Assembly: GCA_029298735.1 (NCBI GenBank) | Contig: JANSLP010000393.1 | Coordinates: forward strand, 1 to 27,688 | DNA from: Ophiostoma sp. CBS 140.51 | Lineage: Eukaryota > Ascomycota > Sordariomycetes > Ophiostomatales > Ophiostomataceae | Length of the DNA stretch: 27,688 nucleotides | Direction: 5' to 3' | Part shown: one piece after another, positions 20,951 through 27,688 of the stretch | Layout: each line of letters begins with the position of its first letter | Numbering within the stretch: the first letter of the stretch is position 1 | Position numbers and translations under genes: made by a program | The notes under the pieces: generated by a model | Databases searched by the model: none | What the model was told of the DNA's origin: nothing | What the model saw: only the letters and a program-made list of their open reading frames with translations

Positions 20951-22211
20951 TGTGAGGGAGGGAGGTGGGGCGTTTGTTGGATGAGGGGACGTAGGAGGAG
21001 CTTAGAGGGGAAGCTGAAGCTGAAGAAGATGGAGAAGTTGTTGGAAGAGAAGATGGAAGAAAAGAAGAGCTTGAGAGTGTGGATGTTGAGAGGGGATGGA
21101 TGTAGATTAATGGAAACTAGAGCTGGCGGATAGCTCTGCTTTATACTCTTCGAGGTCGATGGAGGTTCTGCTGGTTTCCTAGACTTGTTGATCCTTCGTC
21201 GTTGTTGCCACAGAAAAGAAATGTACAAAAAATAAAGACAAGACAAAAGACAGCTGATTCTTGGCCAATTATTTTCTTTTTTTCTATTTTTCTTCTTCAA
21301 TGGCAGCTTTCCTACAGCTCTTTGCGCAAAAGGAGCTTCAAATGCAGGTTCCTGTACGTTGTAAAGCTTCTCAAAATAGGGTGCTTATGCCTTGTTCGCC
21401 TTCGCAAAGAGCACAGAGAGATCCTTCCCGAGGCTCGTATGTAGCAGACGTTATGCTTAGGAGTTATGAGGGATGGGCGATGGTGGGCGATGGCGAAGCT
21501 CCAGTCGCGGACAGCAGCCCAAAAGGGTAAAGCCTGGCCGCCTGTGAGCGCTTGTTAGTGGACAGCGCTACGAAAGACCTGGATGGACGCTGGAGACCTC
21601 GCGTGGACATGCACTGACGCACTGAAACAGTGCCTCGGCATTGACGAAATGGCGCCTGTGAGGGGCTTTTTACTGCAACAGGAAGGCCCCTGCTGTGCGG
21701 GGCACACGTCATGGCGCCAAAAAGACCACCACGAGAGAAACGGATTCAACGGGAGATTTCTCCAGCCCAAAACAAACCCTGAAAAAGGAAAGAGCAAATG
21801 GAGAATGATTTGACACAATGTTGAAGAAAGGTCCGTTCCTTCGTCCATGTCTTCTCTCGTAAATACTTTCGGACAACGCCGAATCCTTTCCCAACAAGAA
21901 AGAAGCCCACAACGGACGAACAAACGACCGAGCAAGGATGATGAAGAAAGAAGACAAGAGAGAAAGAAAACAGGAGCAGAAAGGAAGCAAAAGAAGAAGA
22001 ACGGAGAAAGACCGGAGTCGAAAACAAAATCAATGGAACGCTATGCTTGTAATGCTTGCTACCCAACCATGCCATCCCAATGAACGCGGCCTCGCTGGCT
22101 GCTTGTCTAATATGAATATCCAGATACTCCAAAAAAGCCCGACAAAACGGCAAAAAACAAGAAAGAACAAGACCTCCTGAAGAACACAAGTATTATCCTC
22201 AATGACACTCC
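20951..22211. other. Intergenic: epoxide hydrolase promoter and haspin 3' end
   Basis: This 1261-bp gap lies between two minus-strand genes. Positions 20951-21120 are almost pure G/A on the plus strand, so CT-rich on the coding strand, as expected for a fungal promoter or 5' leader of the epoxide hydrolase. Positions 21880-22170 are A-rich and fall in the haspin 3' region. A 10-bp-period duplication (GGGCGATGG at 21475 and 21485) is present. I see no gene; the minus-strand frames here (for example 22189-21746) are Phe/Ser/Leu-rich products of polypyrimidine composition. Confidence 0.6.
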
Positions 22212-24113
22212 TCAGTCGCCATACCTGACGGCCGGCCGCCGTCGACGTGGCGACCGTCGCGGCCCCATCTCGTCCCGGTCGACAATCTGAGCCTCAATGA
22301 TGCTCTCACTACAAGCACTCTCGTCGGCCGCTGCCGCCGCAACTGCGACGCCTTCACTTAGTAGGAGGGACACATCGACGGTCGAACACACCGTCCGGTC
22401 GTGCCTGCTATAAAAACTGACATCTCCGGTGCCATTGCTGCCTCCCACCAGCTGCGCCTCTGTCAGCCAGCCCGCCTCGACAGCAAAGCGCACAATATCT
22501 GTGGCGCTCGGGAACGACAGCACAGACGGCGGCGCATCCGGGCTCATGTGCACCCACAGCTCGCGCGTGGCCCGGCGAAAGGCCGCCAGCTCGTTCTTTT
22601 CACCACAAAAGTTGCGCACCAGGTACCCGTACAAGTACGCTAGCCACAGCACGTTTGTGTACGGGCGGTAGTCCTTCCACGAGATGGGCTCGCCGTCGGG
22701 GCCCTTGTCGTAGGGTGTGCAATGGCAGTCGGGCGGCAGGTGCACGCGGTCACCCTTAAGGAGGTGCGAACGCATCTGCCGGTACACCTTGCACTGCTCA
22801 GCGTGTGTGCTGGTGAACAGACCCAAATCCTTTTCGAGGTCAAAGGCAATGGGCTCGGTCCGCTCGTCGTCGTCCATGTCCTCGCCGCGCGACAAACCGT
22901 AGTCGAGAATCGTAATGTCGAGGCCTGAAAAGCCAAAGACCACGGGCGAGTCGCCATCCTTGTTGTTGTTGTCTCTGGCCTTTGGAGCCGAAACTTGCCG
23001 CACACACAGGTTGCCCTCGTGCAGGTCGCGGTGTTCAAAGTTGATTTGGTCCTCGGCGCGAGCCAGCGCAATAGCGACGTGCAGAAACACGTCCCACAGC
23101 TGCCACACCGAGTCCAGCGTCATGTCTTCGAGCGCCTTGCCCGCATCGCCCAGCTCAATAACCAGAAACCGCGTGTCTTCCAAATAGCGACTAGGTGATG
23201 GATAGAACTGCAGCCGGTCTGGGTCCTGGCGCTTGGCTCGTCGGTGGAACGTCTGGTGTGTCTCCAACAAATCCTTGGGCGCTTTGCCTCGCACAATGTA
23301 GCGCTCCTTGTAGACAACGAATCCGGGGATGTCGGCCAGCCACTCGGAGATGGTCAGCTCGCCGCGCAGGTCTTCCTCATCGTGCGGCTCTTCGTCGACG
23401 AGTCCAGACCGCACCTGCGCTTTCGTTTGTGCCTTGATGGGTGATGCAAGTCGGATGGCTTTGATAATGCTCGTGCCACGCTCGTTGGTAACGCGGTAGA
23501 CTTCGGCGTACGAGGCTTCGGCGATCTTCTCGATGCGGTCGCCCGGCGGGCACATGTCGGCCCAGGTAAGCACGCGTAGGCCAGAGTCGATGCTGTCTTC
23601 GTGGTAGTAGGATTCGTCGAGTGATGAGTCGTCAGGGAGTACACCCGTGGGTGTGCCGAGTGGTGCAACTTCTGGTGCCGCACTGCCCTCGCTCTTCTCT
23701 TCTGGCGCATCCTCCACTTGTTTGGTGCCCTCTTCTGGCGGCTCTTCAACTAGTATTGGCTTTGTCGTAGTCTCCTTCTCTCGTATCGGTATTTCTTCCG
23801 TTCTCGACACTTTGGCGTCCTCTAGTTCTATCACGACTTCTTTCGTCGGCTCAAAGCCGTCAAAGTTGTCGAGCGTGAGCGCATCGTCGAGTGACACAAA
23901 AGTCAGCTGCTCAGTAAGGTCGTCGACGTCGACAATATCAATTGTTGTTCTCGTAAATGGCTGCCGTCGTCGTCGGTCGGTTGGACTAACAGGCAATTCC
24001 GTCTGGAACAACATTGGTTTCGTTCTGCCACCAGCTGTTGTTCCTGTCGTGGTTCTCCGGCCGCCATAGCTGCGGGTGGTCGATGTACGCGACATGGTGG
24101 GTGGTTGTGTCAT
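22212..24113 (-). CDS. Haspin-type serine/threonine protein kinase
   Basis: A probable nuclear kinase; haspins phosphorylate Thr3 of histone H3 in mitosis, creating the site that recruits the chromosomal passenger complex to centromeres. It has 633 residues and no intron. The N-terminal 180 residues are disordered, basic then acidic. The kinase domain begins near residue 192: an ATP-loop equivalent IAEASYAEVYRV (197-208) without the usual glycines, a candidate ATP lysine K218 in SIIKAIRL, an alpha-C glutamate in GELTISEWL, catalytic HRDLHEGNL (361-369; D363), and DYGLSR (404-409; D404) in place of DFG, as in the haspin family, where human haspin has DYT. The C-terminus is basic (RRSPRRRR). 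The ATG at 24113 has T at -3; the ATG at 24095, six codons in, has A at -3 and may be the real start. The minus-strand leader has not been mapped. Confidence 0.9.
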   Translation of the reverse strand: MTQPPTMSRTSTTRSYGGRRTTTGTTAGGRTKPMLFQTELPVSPTDRRRRQPFTRTTIDIVDVDDLTEQLTFVSLDDALTLDNFDGFEPTKEVVIELEDAKVSRTEEIPIREKETTTKPILVEEPPEEGTKQVEDAPEEKSEGSAAPEVAPLGTPTGVLPDDSSLDESYYHEDSIDSGLRVLTWADMCPPGDRIEKIAEASYAEVYRVTNERGTSIIKAIRLASPIKAQTKAQVRSGLVDEEPHDEEDLRGELTISEWLADIPGFVVYKERYIVRGKAPKDLLETHQTFHRRAKRQDPDRLQFYPSPSRYLEDTRFLVIELGDAGKALEDMTLDSVWQLWDVFLHVAIALARAEDQINFEHRDLHEGNLCVRQVSAPKARDNNNKDGDSPVVFGFSGLDITILDYGLSRGEDMDDDERTEPIAFDLEKDLGLFTSTHAEQCKVYRQMRSHLLKGDRVHLPPDCHCTPYDKGPDGEPISWKDYRPYTNVLWLAYLYGYLVRNFCGEKNELAAFRRATRELWVHMSPDAPPSVLSFPSATDIVRFAVEAGWLTEAQLVGGSNGTGDVSFYSRHDRTVCSTVDVSLLLSEGVAVAAAAADESACSESIIEAQIVDRDEMGPRRSPRRRRPAVRYGD

Positions 24114-25658
24114 AAAATGGCCATTATCAGGTCGGTGGTTGGAAATCGTGTCTCTCGTGAGAAAGAATCAGTATGTTCGAGTGCCTGTCTTGACGCGTCG
24201 TCATTGAATTCGCGAACAGCTACTTCGTACATTTGTGATTTCGTGGCAAGAAGCACCACCCAAATAGCCCCCAAGTTGTCAAGGGCAACCCCCACTAAAA
24301 CACAGACCACAGCGCTCCACAGCCTTGAACAGATCCACTTTTTGCCGCTCCACGTACAATCAACGCATGGCAACGACGACTCGTCAACTTACAGCACACA
24401 TCTGCTTCCCACTGAAAACTTCACTTTTTTGAGTTTGAGTAAATGCAGTAAGCCGTTAAGTTGACAAACAGATGAAGATTTTTTCCACCTTTTGTTTTTC
24501 TCCCCTCTCTTATTAGAACACTTGGAACACTAAACACGGGCGCCAGCACAGCCTCGTTTTTCGATTTGCGAAAGTGAGAACGGCATAAAGCTCCGGCGCA
24601 ATAGGGGCCGCCCGCCCCGCGAACTACGATTGACATCGGCTTAATTAATGCAACCGGGGACGTGGACGGGGTTCTCAACGCGCGAGGGTGAAAGCACATC
24701 AAAAGTGCAAAGTTTTGAAGTGCGACTTCTTTTTGGACCAAACCTCCGAAATGGGTCGTCGTACGATCTGTTCTCTTGCTGCCTTTGGAAAGAGCACACC
24801 GCGCACCTACCGTCCCGGAAACTATTTCCTGTCCCAAATCGACAAATATCACCGATAGACACTATATCGCGAGCACTGCCATTTCCTGCCCCAAATCTAC
24901 AAATATCGCCGATAAACACCTTTGTTCGTTTCTTGTGGTTGTCGAGGAAGGAGCACATCGCGCACCTGTCGCCTGAGCAAGCAATACTATTTCCGTTTCT
25001 TTTTTAAACCAGCAAATATCGCCGATAGACACCACTGCATCGCTCCTTTTTCGACTGAGGAAAGAGCACATCGCACACTGCCATACTTCCTGTCCGAAAT
25101 CTGCAAAAACCGCCGATAAACTCAACATCGTTTCTGCTAAAATCGCCGATTTTGAACGAGACAGAGCATGCTGCCCCGCGACCTCGCTGTTTCTCGTTGA
25201 AACAAACACACGGTTGCCTGCCCGGCGGATGCACCGACCTGGACGAAACACAAACAGCCCCTCGCTCCTGCCTCTCCCTCTGTTGCTGCACCACCTTCCC
25301 TCAACAAAACCAATTCGGGTCGATTGGGGTGTCGAGCCCAGTTTCTACCAAAAGGGGTGAATTTGAGCAAAGAAAGAATAAAGCTTGAAAGCATCAGAGC
25401 ACAACACTCAATCCTCGACTGCTGCGCGCATCACACGATTCTCACAAGCTTTCTGCCCGCATTGACGACATTGAAACGGACAGCCCCACTAAAAGCCATC
25501 TCCACCAGAACAACGTCCCAATTATCTCACGTCTTTTATCTCACTGCACATCGTATCACGACGTGTACGCTCTTCATTCTGTTTTGTCCGCTTTCTCTCA
25601 CTTTCCCCATTGAACCAATCGGTTATACTGGGCCCGCTTCCATCGCTGTCTTCTCGCT
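24114..25658. other. Divergent promoter region, haspin kinase / P450
   Basis: This 1545-bp gap lies between divergent genes. It contains the degenerate repeat array at about 24785-25150, described separately. Near the P450 start are a CT-rich run (about 25588-25609) and a CCAAT box (25615-25619), 40 bp before the ATG. No protein gene is supported: the minus-strand frames across the repeats (24958-24641, 25251-24862, 24852-24421) repeat each other's peptides in different frames because the DNA repeats, not because of selection on protein. Confidence 0.6.
24787..25150. repeat. Degenerate tandem array, four of five cores carrying a CGATA site
   Basis: A 28-bp core close to AAATCTGC + AAATATCGCCGATA + RACACC recurs at 24836-24863, 24893-24920, 25006-25033 and 25097-25124, with a fifth partial copy at about 25133-25150. 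Spacing is irregular (57, 113, 91 and about 33 bp). A second module near GAGGAAAGAGCACATCGCGCACC precedes some cores, at about 24787, 24944 and 25057, with a possible weak copy near 24689. The four full cores contain CGATAG or CGATAA, fitting the HGATAR consensus of fungal GATA factors, and in three the GATA faces an inverted TATC three bases away. This could be a regulatory array for the P450 or kinase, or the remains of a minisatellite or mobile repeat. Confidence 0.7.
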
Positions 25659-27369
25659 ATGGACATCCACCGGCTGATTTACACCGTGGCCGGCGTCCTG
25701 CTGGTGATCTTGTTGCGCTCTGTCTTTCGCAGGCCCGTCATCCGCCGTCATGGTGTTCCTCTACCGTAAGTCTCGGCACCCTACGTCTCTTACCTTACCT
25801 GGTATCGCGCTGACCGACAGAAAACCACCAAATACGCTGCCACTGCTGGGCAATGGCATTTTGTTCCTGCAAGCCCGCCAAAAGCTGTTCGCCTGGTTCG
25901 TCAAGTGCCAGCAACAGTTTGGCTACGAGACGTTCCAGGTCGCCGTGCCCACCTTGCCACCGGGCGTAGTTATCAATGACCCGAAAAATCTTGAGTACAT
26001 CTTCAAGAATGAGGGCACCTTGATCAGCAAGGGCAATTTTGTAAAAGGCATGCTCTGGGACCTGTTTGGGTACGGCATCGTGAATGCCGACGGCGATGTC
26101 TGGCGCACCCAACGCAAGGCCGGTCTGAGTTTCTTAAGCACCGCCAACATCAGAGTGTTGACTGACGTGGCCCTGCCGAAATACCTGGCGGACACTATCA
26201 GCCATTTGCGGGAGCAGGCTGAGGTTGATGACAAGACCAAGGCAACCAAAGAAATCGACCTGCAAGCCGTCTTCCACGAGCTCACGTCGCGCATCATGGG
26301 CCGCATGGCCTACAACATGGAGATGCACGCCGATGACGAATTTAGCAAGGCCTTTGACTACGCCTCCGGGGTCACCACGGAGCGTTTTCAGAACCCGCTG
26401 TGGTTTATCACAGAAGCTATTTCAGGTTCGGCCGAGCTGCTCAAATCGCTGGCCATTGTCAAGGCTTTCGGCCGTCGCATAGTGTCCACGGCCGTGGCCG
26501 ACCGCAAGAAGCAGCATCTCGTCATGCATGGTATTATACCCGGACCATCTTCGTTGTCCACCCCTACACCCTTCTCAAACGACAGCCTGGCCGACAGTAA
26601 AATCAATGAGGTGTCGGGCAGTCTGATCAATTCACTGCTAGACGCCATCCCGGATGAAGAAGTCGTGACTGATGCCGCACTCAACTATCTTTCTGCAGGT
26701 ATGTAATGTCCTCTAAACCCCCCTTCCCTCCTCAAGCTGCCCTCATTAACACATATAGGACGCGACACCGTCGCCCAGGGCTTGACGTGGACCTTTTATA
26801 CGCTCATGAAGCATCCTGAAGTTGTCGAAAAGATCCGGAAGGAGGTCCAGAACGTATCGCCCACAGGTAATGGCAACAAAAACCTCAAATATCATTCCCT
26901 CACCCCTGTTGCTATGCCCTATACCATGGCCGTCTTCTACGAAGGCCTGCGCTTGTTCCCGCCTATCCCGTTTGAGATCAAGCAGGTCGATCCGGTGGGA
27001 CTGACGCTGCCCGATGGTACGCAGTTGGAACGCGGCTCTCTCATCATCTGGTGCTCCTGGGCCCTAAATCGATCGCGCCTCACCTGGGGCGACGACGCCG
27101 ACGAGTTTCGCCCAGAGCGGTTTCTAGAGCCCAATGGGAAGCGTCTAGTGTCACGCACGGCATGGGAGTATCCCGTCTTCCACGGTGGACCACGCACATG
27201 TCTGGGCAAGAAGATGGCCGAATCAATGGCCGTGCAGATTATGGCTGCCGTTGCCTACTTTTTCGATTTTGAGCTGGTTGACCCAACAAAGGAGCGCGTC
27301 ACCAAGACGAGTCTGACGCTGCCGATGGAAGGTGGACTGCCGTGTTACGTGCGGGCCCGCGACGTGTAA
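25659..27369 (+). CDS. Cytochrome P450, alkane/fatty-acid hydroxylase-like (CYP52/CYP86 type)
   Basis: A predicted ER-anchored monooxygenase of 531 residues in three exons (25659-25765, 25821-26698, 26759-27369). The 55- and 60-bp introns are GT...AG, the first with branch-like CTGAC. An N-terminal anchor spans about residues 5-20, followed by a basic stretch and a proline-rich hinge (PLPKPPNTLP). The I-helix is AGRDTVAQGLTW (328-339), keeping the acid-Thr pair D331/T332 although the next residue is Val; the K-helix is EGLR (390-393); PERF lies at 447-450; the haem loop is FHGGPRTCLGKK, with ligand Cys476. The WRTQRKAG motif after the B-C region and the overall length resemble the fungal omega-hydroxylase-like P450s, but the exact CYP family and substrate cannot be assigned by eye. 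The ATG at 25659 has G at -3 and lies 40 bp after a CCAAT box. A P450 reductase partner is expected elsewhere. Confidence 0.93.
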
Positions 27370-27688
27370 TGAGAATGAAATGAAATATGACTTCCGGCGT
27401 TCGGGGAGTAGTGGATACATAATATCTGGCATAGGTTTGAAAGGTATTGAGATATCCATTGGTATGTACCTTTTATCAAAGAGTATGACTATCTTATAAA
27501 GTTTTTATATTCTCAGTAAAATGTTTTCCTATTTTTTATCTTTGTTTTCTTTTTCGATAAGTAGATGATTCACCCCTCCTCCCTCCTCTCGCAGGCTGTA
27601 AATTGCTCTTTTCTCGGTTCTACCGACTGGTTTGCCTTGTCAGGCCAGAGACGACCAGATCCTCGCCAATGAGGCTGGTGCTACTCTG
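27370..27688. other. 3' flank of the P450 and right edge
   Basis: Positions 27370-27560 are AT-rich 3' flank. At 27570-27594 a CT-rich run ends in CGCAG, and 27669-27688 contains an ATG opening MRLVLL at the very edge. This could be the start of a secreted protein, an exon after a splice acceptor, or the C-terminus of a leftward gene (the minus strand is open from the edge to a TAG near 27620). With 20-70 bases visible none of these can be chosen. Confidence 0.4.

Noticed and set aside
24421..25251. Cys-containing repetitive peptides on the minus strand (GDICRFG-like units)
   Set aside because: The peptide repeats appear in different frames and mirror DNA-level tandem repeats with non-triplet spacing, so they are not evidence of a protein.
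6454..27369. A secondary-metabolite gene cluster
   Set aside because: A bZIP factor, P450 and hydrolases are present, but no backbone enzyme (PKS, NRPS, terpene synthase or DMATS), and housekeeping genes are interspersed.

Overview
The window is nuclear DNA from a filamentous ascomycete. The evidence is spliced genes with short introns (53-90 bp, GT...AG, often with a CTAAC- or CTGAC-like branch site), a bZIP-DUF3425 regulator (an architecture typical of Pezizomycotina), CT-rich gene leaders, purine at -3 of most start codons, and coding GC clearly above intergenic GC. The protein set fits Sordariomycetes; any finer placement would be a guess. There are no rRNA or tRNA genes, CRISPR arrays or intact transposons that I can see.

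Layout. Positions 1-6439 contain no convincing protein gene, which is unusually long for such a genome. Next comes a bZIP-DUF3425 transcription factor (6454-7896, +). It converges at 125 bp on an AtuA/DUF1446-family protein (10011-8022, -). Upstream of that on the same strand lies a cyclase-family (PF04199) hydrolase (11767-10730, -). These three may form a small catabolic module with its own regulator. After an AT-rich spacer comes a complete Drs2-type P4-ATPase lipid flippase (17008-12741, -). It is divergent, across 1.66 kb, from a five-exon CRIPT homologue (18668-19270, +). An alpha/beta-fold epoxide hydrolase (20950-19859, -) and a haspin-type kinase (24113-22212, -) follow. The last gene is a cytochrome P450 of the alkane/fatty-acid hydroxylase type (25659-27369, +), divergent from the kinase.

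How the genes relate. Flippase, CRIPT and haspin are housekeeping-type genes (late-Golgi/endosome lipid asymmetry, pre-mRNA splicing, mitotic histone H3 phosphorylation). The bZIP, AtuA-like protein, cyclase, epoxide hydrolase and P450 are accessory catabolic or detoxification genes. No biosynthetic core enzyme (PKS, NRPS, terpene synthase) is present, so I do not call a secondary-metabolite cluster.

The structures least explained by the genes are non-coding. They are a 15-bp interrupted palindrome with a CGG-N10-CCG core upstream of the bZIP gene; a short uORF overlapping the bZIP start; an array of five degenerate repeats, four carrying a GATA core, in the kinase/P450 intergenic region; and a perfect 10-bp stem-loop in the gene-free left part.
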